A stretch of 64,000 nucleotides of DNA from CAZOHG01 sp964579725 (GTDB taxonomy: Bacteria > Zhuqueibacterota > JdFR-76 > BMS3Abin05), in contig CAZOHG010000002.1 of NCBI GenBank assembly GCA_964579725.1, forward strand, positions 66,044 to 130,043, given 5' to 3'. The notes beneath the pieces were generated by a model. The model saw only the letters and a program-made list of their open reading frames with translations, had not been told where the DNA came from and made no database searches. Both the position numbers and the translations under genes were made by a program. This document shows positions 1-8,160 of this stretch, piece by piece; the stretch's first letter is position 1; every line of letters starts with the position of its first letter.

Positions 1-1166
1 ACGCACTGTACACCGTCTTACACCACCAGTTTATTCGCCGCGCCACTATTTTGTGGATCTACCTGTTTTGGCTGCTGTTGGGGCTGCTTGCCGGTGGGAT
101 TGTGCTGTGGCTCAAGCCGATTAAAAGTTTCCCATTCATTCTTTTGTTGGGGATTGGGGTGCTTTTCGGCGTCTTTTTGCTTTTTGTAAACGGCAGAATC
201 TGGTTCCCCATTTTGTCCCCTCTCCTGATGTTGGGATTAAGTTATTTGGGCAATACCTTTTACATTTTAGGTACGGAACAGCGGGAAAAATTGCGCTATC
301 GCCGAATCTTCCAGAAATACGTCTCCAAAAATGTCGTGGACAAAATGCTCGAAAGCGGGCAATTCCCTGAGTTTGGCGGACACCGGGAAAAACTAACGGT
401 TTTGTTCTCGGATATTCGCAGTTTCACATCGTTTTCCGAGCAGTTCCCACCTGAAGAAGTGGTAGGCCGATTGTCCGATTATTTGACGGCCATGACGGAC
501 ATTGTGCTCAAAAATGACGGTACACTGGACAAATTTGTGGGCGATGAGATCATGGCCATCTTCGGAGCGCCCTACTTTTATGAAAATCACGCTTTGAAGG
601 CCTGCGAGGCGGCTTTCCAAATGATTCAAGAAGTACGGAAAAATCAAGCAGCCTACGCCGAGCGTGGGGAAACCTATTTTAATATCGGGATTGGCATTAA
701 TACAGGCGAGATGATCTTGGGGAATTTAGGTTCGCAGCAGGTTTTCGACTACACCGTCATCGGAGATGCCGTCAATTTGGGCGCCCGTTTGGAAGGAGTC
801 AACAAATTTTACCGAACCAATATTATTCTCTCCGAATACACTTACGCGGAGGTGAAGGACCACGTGGTAGTGCGGGAGTTGGACACAATTCGCGTGAAGG
901 GGAAAAACCTACCGGTGAGAATTTACGAGCTCCTCGGAATTGACCGAATTCCCGAAAAGGAATTCGAGCTTTTGGTGCAGGTGTACAGCCTGGCACTGGA
1001 GAATTACCGCTCGGGGAAATGGTACGAAGCCGTCAAGAACTTTCGAAAAATTTTGCGGTATTTTCCCAACGACGGCCCCTCTAATCTTTACATCCGGCGC
1101 AGTCTGGATCTTCTGGAAAACGCCCCCGAAAATTGGGAGCCCGTTCACAACTTCGCCACAAAATAA
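1..1166 (+). CDS. Membrane adenylate/guanylate cyclase, 5' truncated by window edge
   Basis: The frame is open to the left edge, so the true start lies outside; the visible part begins in codon phase at base 3. The visible N-terminus has about three hydrophobic segments (MaseI/CHASE2-like membrane anchor), followed by a class III nucleotidyl cyclase domain. Catalytic signatures are present: the metal-binding Asp in FSDIRSFT, LDKFVGDEIMAIFGAP with the purine-recognising Lys, and FDYTVIGDAVNLGARLE with the second specificity Asp and the transition-state Asn/Arg pair. The Lys/Asp pair favours ATP, hence cAMP, over GTP. The C-terminal ~90 residues (VQVYSLALENYRSGKWYEAV) look like one TPR unit. 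The lost N-terminus is probably a CHASE2 sensor, but that is inference. It is convergent with the symporter gene. Confidence 0.9.
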   Translation, partial: ALYTVLHHQFIRRATILWIYLFWLLLGLLAGGIVLWLKPIKSFPFILLLGIGVLFGVFLLFVNGRIWFPILSPLLMLGLSYLGNTFYILGTEQREKLRYRRIFQKYVSKNVVDKMLESGQFPEFGGHREKLTVLFSDIRSFTSFSEQFPPEEVVGRLSDYLTAMTDIVLKNDGTLDKFVGDEIMAIFGAPYFYENHALKACEAAFQMIQEVRKNQAAYAERGETYFNIGIGINTGEMILGNLGSQQVFDYTVIGDAVNLGARLEGVNKFYRTNIILSEYTYAEVKDHVVVRELDTIRVKGKNLPVRIYELLGIDRIPEKEFELLVQVYSLALENYRSGKWYEAVKNFRKILRYFPNDGPSNLYIRRSLDLLENAPENWEPVHNFATK

Positions 1167-1173
1167 GAACGTG

Positions 1174-1195
1174 CCGCCCCCTCGATTGGGGGCGG
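1174..1195. terminator. GC-rich hairpin between convergent genes
   Basis: CCGCCCCC (1174-1181), a 6-nt loop, then GGGGGCGG (1188-1195) form a perfect 8-bp stem between the ends of the cyclase and the symporter genes. There is no long T-run on either side, so it would be an atypical bidirectional terminator. Confidence 0.5.
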
Positions 1196-1225
1196 TATGT
1201 CTTCCAATTGAAGAAAAACGTGCGT

Positions 1226-2650
1226 CTACCCTCCGAAATTTTTTCGTCGGTAGGCGTTCCCCGTGATTTTGGCCACCACGCCGCTCAACGCAATGAGAGC
1301 AATTAGATTGGGCACCGCCATAATGGCATTGAAGGCATCTCCGATATTCCACACAATATTAATGTGCTCGCCGGTAATAATGGCTCCAATAAACAAAAGC
1401 CCAATAAAAACAAATCGGTAGGGCACAATAGCCCGAATCCCCCAAATGTATTCCAAACACTGTTCGCCGTAGTAAGCCCAGGCAATAACGGTACTGTACC
1501 CGAAAAGAAAAGATGCCAAAGCAATAATTACCCCTCCGTAGGGAATAACCGTATTAAAGGCGGAAACGGTTAACTGCGTACTGGTCATTCCTCCGGCACC
1601 CAAAGCCATGCCCGCGGCCGGTGTCAGTTTCCATACACCGGTCACCACAATCGTAAAAGTCGTCAGAGTATTGACAAAAATAGAATCGATAAAGGTACCG
1701 GTCATGGCGATGAGGCCGTTGTAAACAGGATCAGGAGATTTGGCAGCGCTTTGAGCAATGGCAGCTGAGCCCAAACCGGCTTCGTTGGAGAGCACTCCCC
1801 GCCGAACGCCCAGGCTAATCGCTTTCTGAATCGATGTACCGACCAAGGCGCCACCTGCCGCTTTAACAGAGAAAGCCGACTTGAAAATCAGGACCGCGGC
1901 ATCCCAGAGATAATTGACACGGACAATCAAAATGACCATGACGCCCAAAAAATAGAGCAAAATCATGGAGGGAACCAATTTTTCGGAAACCGCCCCAATG
2001 CGTTTGATGCCCCCAATTATAACCAATCCGGCCAAAATGGTTAAGACAACGGCGCTGACAATCGTCGGGATTCCGAATTGGGATTTGAAGGCCAGAGCCA
2101 TGGAATTGGATTGCATCATATTGCCCGTGCCGAAAAGGGCTGTCGCTCCACCGCAAACGGCAAATGTCATCCCAAGAACTTTCGCAAATGTTTGATTTTT
2201 AATACCATAGCGAGCGTAGTACATGGGGCCTCCCGCCATAGTGCCGTCCTCTGCGACCTTGCGAAATTTAACGCCGAGAAAACCCTCGGCGTATTTTGTG
2301 GCCATTCCGAAAAAAGCGGAAACCCACATCCAGAACGGTGCTCCCGGCCCGCCCGCGGCAATGGCTGTGGCCACACCGGCAATATTCCCGTTTCCTACCG
2401 TAGCGGCCAAAGCCGTCATGAGAGCCGCAAAGGGAGAAATATCCCCCTCTTTCTTTTCCGTTTTGTCTTTTCCCATGGCTCCCCGAAACACAAAGCTTAA
2501 AGAGAGGAAAAATTTTTGGATTTGAATGCCTTTGGTCACAATTGTCAGTAAAATTCCTGTACCGACCAAAAGGGCGATCATCCAATTCCCCCACATAAAA
2601 TCGGCAAAATGCTGCGTTGCAATCAAAAGCTGATCCAGAAAATGTGACAT
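1226..2650 (-). CDS. Sodium:alanine (AGCS) family symporter
   Basis: A 474-residue polytopic inner-membrane protein with about 10-11 hydrophobic segments. The AGCS family signature ALAATVGNGNIAGVATAI lies near residues 79-96, and the conserved RRGVLSNEAGLGSAAIA segment near 285-300; both belong to Na+/alanine and Na+/glycine symporters (AlsT/AgcS/DagA). It should import alanine or glycine with sodium; which one cannot be read from sequence. The ATG start has a GAGGAG ribosome site. Length matches the family. It is a single-gene unit; the DNA upstream holds decayed coding sequence. Confidence 0.93.
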   Translation of the reverse strand: MSHFLDQLLIATQHFADFMWGNWMIALLVGTGILLTIVTKGIQIQKFFLSLSFVFRGAMGKDKTEKKEGDISPFAALMTALAATVGNGNIAGVATAIAAGGPGAPFWMWVSAFFGMATKYAEGFLGVKFRKVAEDGTMAGGPMYYARYGIKNQTFAKVLGMTFAVCGGATALFGTGNMMQSNSMALAFKSQFGIPTIVSAVVLTILAGLVIIGGIKRIGAVSEKLVPSMILLYFLGVMVILIVRVNYLWDAAVLIFKSAFSVKAAGGALVGTSIQKAISLGVRRGVLSNEAGLGSAAIAQSAAKSPDPVYNGLIAMTGTFIDSIFVNTLTTFTIVVTGVWKLTPAAGMALGAGGMTSTQLTVSAFNTVIPYGGVIIALASFLFGYSTVIAWAYYGEQCLEYIWGIRAIVPYRFVFIGLLFIGAIITGEHINIVWNIGDAFNAIMAVPNLIALIALSGVVAKITGNAYRRKNFGG

Positions 2651-2705
2651 CTGTAGGTCTCCTCTGTATTAGGCATGCCATCAGGAAAAATAAATTGACA
2701 ATAGT

Positions 2706-3180
2706 TTACAAAAATAAGGAGAATGAATCAAGCGAAAAATGGAAGATCGGGAGCAAGGAGGGGCAGAAAACACAGAGCTCCAGCAGCACCCGTGTTTTTA
2801 TTCCTTGCATTTTGAAAGCGTGGAAACCATCGGCCGAAAGCGCTATTTCAATTACATTTTCCGCACCGGACTTTAGCACGTACCGTCCGCCAAACACATT
2901 GCATAATCTCTGCGGACCTTTAAAATGTAGGGCATTGTCCCGGGAAACCAAGGCCATAATGCCTCTTGCCGTGATAATGCCTTCTTTTTCAAGTATCCTT
3001 TTTTGCCTCAAGCATGGTTTGCAAATCATTCGTCAGGCACCGGCGGACTTCCAAATAGACCCTGTCAATCGTCAAATATTTCCGCAATTCCTTTAGGCTT
3101 CGCTTCCGTGCAGTAAACCGCTACTTTAAAATGCTGATAAGCAAAACCCGATTTAAAGGCGATGAATAAAAAAACATCGA
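2706..3180 (-). pseudogene. Decayed remnant of an unrecognised gene, frameshifted
   Basis: Protein-like sequence continues across frames on the minus strand. One frame (about 3110 to 3005) reads SLKELRKYLTIDRVYLEVRR and runs to a stop just after an AAAAAA run near 2998-3003. The neighbouring frame picks up with RILEKEGIITARGIMALVSR and continues to about 2780. A third frame upstream reads FKVAVYCTEAKPKGIAEIF before a stop. The DRVYLE and GIITARGIM patterns hint at a TIM-barrel sugar-enzyme-like fold, but I cannot name the family. Shifting frames with intact-looking peptide in each mark it as a dead gene. Confidence 0.5.
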
Positions 3181-3261
3181 AAACGAAAAAAGAAATTTTC
3201 GCATAACTCCCTTTCAAAATAAATTTGAAGTAATTTAATGCTTCCGCCCGACTCTTTCGAC

Positions 3262-3843
3262 TTACGCACTTTCGGATTCCAAAATATCTTTAAAATGAAT
3301 AATTTCTGCTAAAAAGCGCTTCTCAAAATGTGCTGATTCTGTTTTTAACTTCGTCCGTTCATTCAAATTGAATAAAAAACCGATGGATGGGCGATATTTC
3401 TCCAAAGAACTTCGGTAGGAACGAGTAATGGAAGCATCACGCATTTTAACTTCACTGGGAATGACCTGCCCGTTGATTTGCAGAACAAAGTCGACTTCGG
3501 ATTTTCCTTTTGTGCACCAGAAGTTAGCATTAAAGCCTTGCTTTAATAGTTCTTGTAAAACAAATGATTCATAAAGTACCCCTAAATCCGCGCGTTGTTG
3601 CAAAAAATTATTCAAAACAATATTGCGCAATCCGTTATCGAGAAAATACAATTTAGGGTTCTTAATGATTTCCAATTTTTTGTTCGAAAGATATGTTTCA
3701 ATCAATGTAATGATAAACATGTTCCGAAAAATAAACAGTAAGCGTTTAACTTCGGCAACGGATATTCCGGCCTCTTTGCTGAAGCTCATGAAGTTCATCA
3801 AACTTCCGCCACGGCCTACAAACGGCCTGCTGACAATAGTTTT
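3262..3843 (-). pseudogene. Truncated AAA-family ATPase, DUF4143 C-terminal part only
   Basis: About 180 residues match the C-terminal half of the AAA_14/DUF4143 ATPases. They include a winged-helix-like segment (FSKEAGISVAEVKRLLFIFR), the PKLYFLDNGLRN motif, and the DUF4143 restriction-nuclease-like core with VLYESFVLQELLKQ, KSEVDFVLQ and VIPSEVK. The frame stays open upstream to a stop at 3844-3846. The roughly 200 N-terminal residues carrying Walker A and B are absent, and the DNA beyond runs into the 3' end of the GH3 gene. The only possible start is a TTG without a good ribosome site. It is most likely a truncated pseudogene. Intact relatives are often fast-evolving or toxin/defence-like genes, but their function is poorly known. 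Confidence 0.7.
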
Positions 3844-4099
3844 TCACAAAAATGGTTCCCCCTTGCCAGAGAATCAATGGTGGGAGAAAAAACAAATTTG
3901 TCCACGCAACACCCAAGGTTAGGCTTCAGATCAACCACAGCAATAAACAGGATGTTCAGGAGATGTGTTTTCGCCCCCGCTTAGAGTTGAATCTGGCTGA
4001 ACAGCAAAAATAAAATCATTACCATGAGTTTCAACATTTTTCTTTACCTTCGAAGGCCGAATGAACGGCAAGCCACCCGATTTTTTCTCTCACTGCTCC

Positions 4100-6418
4100 T
4101 TATTTTACCAATTCAAAACGCGCCTTTAGCATGTGGGGATCGGCTGAGGATTCACCCACCATAATCGTAAACCAACCGGGCTCCACCCAATAATGGGCGT
4201 CGGCGTCGTAAAATCCCAATTTTTGCGGGTCAAGCGTAAAGGTTACGGATCGTTGCTCGCCCGATTTCAGAAAAATCCGTGCAAATCCCTTTAATTCTTT
4301 GACCGGCCGCGTGTACGACGACACCTCATCCCGAATGTAAAGTTGAACGATCTCGCTGCCGGCCCACTTGCCGATATTTTTAACCGAAACTGTTGCGGTC
4401 AGTTTTTGTTTTTTTGTGATTTTCGTGGCGCTCAATTTGAGTCCGGAAATCACAAATCGGGTGTAACTCAACCCAAACCCAAAGGGGAAAAGCGGCGTTG
4501 CTTTTTCGTCGATGGTACGGTGAATGTACATGGAGGGCTTGTAATTGTACACCATTTGAATTTGCCCCTCGCAGCGCGGAATCGTGACAGGCAGTTTCCC
4601 GGAGGGGTTGACCCGACCAAAAATCACTTCCGCAACAGCCCGTCCGCCCATTTCGCCGGGCTCCCAGGCTTCAATTAAGGCATTGACGTTTTCGGCGATC
4701 CAGGGAACTCCCAATGGGCGGCTATTGACCAAAACCACTACGCAAGGTTTTCCGGTGCGTTGAATCGCCTTCACCAATTGCCTCTGTTTTCCAAATAAAC
4801 GAATGTGCGCCCGATCCACATTTTCACCACTGGTTTTTTGCTGATTCAGGAGTTGCAAGGAACGGCTTCCTACCACCACAATAGTCAAATCCGCCTGTTT
4901 CGCCAATTCTCCAGCCTTTTTAATTTGGCTGTCCTTCATGTGAAAAAGGTCTTCGCCGGAATTGAAAAAAGTGACCGTGGCTTTTGGTCCGGCCACCTGC
5001 TGCACACCTTCGAAAATGGTGATCACATTTTCCGCAGGTTGCGGAAGTGACCAATCCCCTAAAATGGAGTGGTTGTTGGCATTGGGACCCGTTATTAGAA
5101 TTTTCATTCCTTTTTTTAGGTGAATGGGTAACAAACCGTCGTTTTTCAGAAGCACAATGCCCTCTCGAGCCGCTTTCAACGCCCATTGCCGGTGCTCCTT
5201 TGTCTGGACTCGTAAGGGAATTTTTTTCACGTCCACAAAACGATGTTCAAAAAGGCCCAGGCGGAATTTCGCTTTGAGAATAGCGCGTACCGCTTTATTA
5301 ATCCGACTTTCCGGGATCTTTCCAGATTGAACCAACTGCACAACGCCTTTCGCAAATCCCGGGCCGTGCATGTGCATATCCACTCCGGCATGAACCGCCA
5401 GTCGGTAAGCGTCCTGCATGCTGGGAACCACGTGGTGAACATTGTACAGACGCTCAATGTCCATCCAGTCACTCACCACAAATCCGTGAAATCCCATCCG
5501 CTTACGGAGGATATCGGTCAAAAGGTACCGATTTCCATGGCAAGGTAAACCTTCGATTTCATTGTGCGCTGCCATGATTGTGTACACACCGGCATCCACC
5601 GCCGCTTGAAAAGGGGGCAGAAAAATATCAAACAACGTTTTTCGGGAGATATCCGTCGGGGCAGCGTTGGCCCCATTCAAGGATTCCCCACCACCCACCA
5701 TGTGTTTGGCACACGCAATGACCCGTTCCTCCGCCGTGGGGTTTTCTTTTTGCAATCCGAGAATCATGGCCACTCCCATTTGCGACACCAGGTAGGGGTC
5801 TTCTCCAAACGTCTCCCCTGTGCGCCCCCAACGGGGATCGCGCACCACATCCACATTGGGTGTAAATGACCAGTGCATGCCCTCCGCTCGCATTTCAATG
5901 GCCGTTTGACGCCCGATCTCCTTGACCAACGCAGGATCCCACGTGGAAGCCAATGTAATAGGGGTAGGGTAAACGGTGGCACCCTGTACCAAACAATTCC
6001 CGTGGATTGCGTCAATTCCAATTAAAAGGGGTATTTTTAACCGACTTTGAAGCGCCAGTTTTTGCAATTGATTGGCCTCAGTAGCCGTCACCACATGGAG
6101 AAAGGACCCCACCCGCCCTTCTTTTACCAAATTCATGACGTCTTTCGGACTCAAATTGCGGTAAAAACCGTGGGCATCGTCCACATTTAATTTGCGTCCC
6201 AATTTCATTCGAGCCACTTCGCGTTGATGCTCCAGTCCCACATACTGGCACATTTGCCCCACTTTTTCTTCCAGGGTCATACGCGCCAATAAATCGTCCA
6301 ATCGCTTTTCGAGAGGAAGTTTTGCATTCAAATAAGCCGGCCTTTTTTGCGCGGCCTGTATTTCGGGGCTCAAGATTAAAATCACCCCTAAAATTAGGAT
6401 TTTCCATTTTCCCTTCAT
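4100..6418 (-). CDS. bglX: Secreted GH3 beta-glucosidase
   Basis: A 772-residue glycoside hydrolase family 3 enzyme with an N-terminal signal peptide (residues 1-23). The TIM-barrel domain (about 30-390) contains KHMVGGGE and the nucleophile Asp in GFVVSDW at residue 317. The alpha/beta sandwich domain (about 430-640) and a C-terminal fibronectin III-like domain (about 680-770) follow, giving the full BglX architecture. It should hydrolyse beta-linked glucose or related oligosaccharides outside the cytoplasm; exact substrate is uncertain (beta-glucosidase or beta-xylosidase). The ATG start has an upstream GAGG ribosome site. It faces the same way as the downstream alpha-mannosidase block but is separated from it by a pseudogene. 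Confidence 0.93.
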   Translation of the reverse strand: MKGKWKILILGVILILSPEIQAAQKRPAYLNAKLPLEKRLDDLLARMTLEEKVGQMCQYVGLEHQREVARMKLGRKLNVDDAHGFYRNLSPKDVMNLVKEGRVGSFLHVVTATEANQLQKLALQSRLKIPLLIGIDAIHGNCLVQGATVYPTPITLASTWDPALVKEIGRQTAIEMRAEGMHWSFTPNVDVVRDPRWGRTGETFGEDPYLVSQMGVAMILGLQKENPTAEERVIACAKHMVGGGESLNGANAAPTDISRKTLFDIFLPPFQAAVDAGVYTIMAAHNEIEGLPCHGNRYLLTDILRKRMGFHGFVVSDWMDIERLYNVHHVVPSMQDAYRLAVHAGVDMHMHGPGFAKGVVQLVQSGKIPESRINKAVRAILKAKFRLGLFEHRFVDVKKIPLRVQTKEHRQWALKAAREGIVLLKNDGLLPIHLKKGMKILITGPNANNHSILGDWSLPQPAENVITIFEGVQQVAGPKATVTFFNSGEDLFHMKDSQIKKAGELAKQADLTIVVVGSRSLQLLNQQKTSGENVDRAHIRLFGKQRQLVKAIQRTGKPCVVVLVNSRPLGVPWIAENVNALIEAWEPGEMGGRAVAEVIFGRVNPSGKLPVTIPRCEGQIQMVYNYKPSMYIHRTIDEKATPLFPFGFGLSYTRFVISGLKLSATKITKKQKLTATVSVKNIGKWAGSEIVQLYIRDEVSSYTRPVKELKGFARIFLKSGEQRSVTFTLDPQKLGFYDADAHYWVEPGWFTIMVGESSADPHMLKARFELVK

Positions 6419-6489
6419 CTCTTTTCCTCTGTTTTTTTCCTGTCAACTGTTGTTTTGTTCTTTTTTGGGAATGGCGGTGGCGTTTCTAC

Positions 6490-7150
6490 CTACCGCAACA
6501 AAAGCATTTTTCGAACCCTCTAAAAATTACGGCCTTGAAGCACAGCGAAATAACCGCCGGATGCCACTTTTTGCCCGAAATCGTCCCGTGCCTTCCATCT
6601 GAGTATGTGCGAACCGGGAGAGTGTATTCCGTCCATTTTTCCGGATGGCCCCGTCAAATAGTGTTGCCCCCTCTCCCCGTGAGTCAATTTCCACCGAATC
6701 GTTGGGTCGGTAAAATCTTAGTACATTGATGGAATCGGAATCCCAACAGGCCAGGCGGGGGCCAAAAAATCGAAATCTTCCGTTTGAATTGTGGCCGGCA
6801 ACGGCCAGGGTTAGCCTGCAAACCGACGCTGGTTGGTCAGTACATTGAGTCGTTTTTCGTCCCAGCTTTCCAATCGCCGGCAGTAAACATATTTGTTGGA
6901 TTCCGGGGCAGCATCCCAGATAGTGAAGGCAAAACCGCATCGGATGGCTCCGTTTGCCATAAGAGCGAGGGGCGAACGGCGTTCACGCTGACACAAAGTT
7001 CACCTAAAAGAATCGGCTTGTTGTGTCTCGTTGGGTGATTTTGGGCAAGGCGGATTGCCGCGACGTTTGTGCGCGGGCCGATTTCAGCCAACTCCTTTGA
7101 AGTAAAAAGAAAACCAAGACGAAAAAAATCTTCGCATTTTCTTTTGACCG
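6490..7150 (-). pseudogene. Decayed secreted enzyme with FlgD-Ig-like C-terminal sorting tail
   Basis: Read on the minus strand, coherent protein sequence spans this gap but is broken. From about 7140 one frame reads SKELAEIGPRTNVAAIRLAQ and PILLGEL. A frameshift near 6990 moves to a frame reading GFAFTIWDAAPESNKYVY, DFDFLAPAWPVGIPIPS and GSHILRWKARDDFGQKVASG, ending RVRKMLLLR at a TAG (6490-6492). Three in-frame stops interrupt this last frame, near 6812, 6720 and 6520. The final part has the shape of a FlgD-like immunoglobulin or type IX-like C-terminal secretion domain common in FCB bacteria. The upstream part may be a glycoside hydrolase (LLGE, FAFTIWD), but the family is not assigned. 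Confidence 0.72.
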
Positions 7151-7229
7151 CTCGTCCGCTCCGCCGTTTTACAGGGAGTTCCCGACTTGCCTGAAAAAGC
7201 CTGGTTGGTTGCCTTTGGGCCTGGTGGGC

Positions 7230-8160
7230 TTTTCCCTAAAATTTCACCTTAAACGACCGAATGGCGTTGTGGCCGATGGAAAATTCAAAGGTCCGGCCGG
7301 AAAACGGCACCACCCCCTGCTCGTCCTCAATCAAATTCACCTCCGTGATCCGAACCGGCGTCCGGAAAAAGTGCACCCGGACACGCGTGTCCTTGCCCTG
7401 CCACTCGTAAAACCGAAAAATAACCCCGTCCTGCGACTCCGCTTCCTTCAACGCCGCCAAAATTACCGTCCGCGGCTCCACCTGTACAAACGAAAACTCC
7501 GGCGGCAGCGCCCCCTTGTGCGACGACGCCCGCACCGCCAACAACGGGACGTTGTACTCGTACCCCCGTAGCACCGTCTCCCCGTCCCGCCAATCCCCCG
7601 CATGCCCGTACAACGCGTACCGAAACCGATTCACCCCCCTGTCCGCCGTCGGATCCGGACTCAACGGCGACCGCAACAGCGTTAACCGAAGCGTGTGCCC
7701 GTTCGGCGTGTCGTACCCCTGCTTCACATGGTTCAATAAACTCACCCCGTAATCCGGCCCCGATAAATCCGCCCAATTCTGCGCCGAATCCTCAAACCGA
7801 GCCCTGTCCCACGAATTCGACCGCCCCGTCGGCCGCTCTATCGTCGCGTACGGAATCTCGTACGTCGCCTCCTGACTCTGAACCGACAACGGAAACGCCG
7901 CCTTCGCCAACACGTGATCCTCCCACCAATCCACCGTCATCTCACAATCCGCCCACGGCAAATCCCGGTACACCGTCACATCCTGCGTGAAAAACGACGA
8001 AGGAAAATCCTTCGTCGGATACCGCCGCGACTTCGACGGCCCTAAAAAACTCTTCTTCACCCGAATCACCGCCCGAACCGGCCCGCGCTCTTTCACAAAA
8101 ACCGTGTCCGCCCGGTCAATCTCCCACCGCTTGCCCGTGTACCCAATGTTCCAGGCATCG
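7230..8160. repeat. Copy 1 of a 915-bp identical block (GH38 3' ends)
   Basis: Bases 7230-8144 are identical to 11311-12225 over 915 bp. One mismatch follows (8145 A versus 12226 G), then 15 more identical bases to 8160. The block starts six bases past the GH38 stop codon and covers the C-terminal third of the gene. Outside it, the two genes diverge sharply. This is the signature of recent gene conversion or partial duplication. Confidence 0.95.

Noticed and set aside
1863..2681. Several minus-strand and plus-strand frames of 70-140 residues inside the symporter gene
   Set aside because: They overlap a well-conserved gene and lack sensible protein composition.
7327..7776. A 149-residue Gly/Val/Ala-rich frame on the minus strand, repeated at 11408-11857
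   Set aside because: It overlaps the GH38 genes in another frame, is extremely low in complexity, and its existence follows from the G-ending codon bias of the real genes. No ribosome site.
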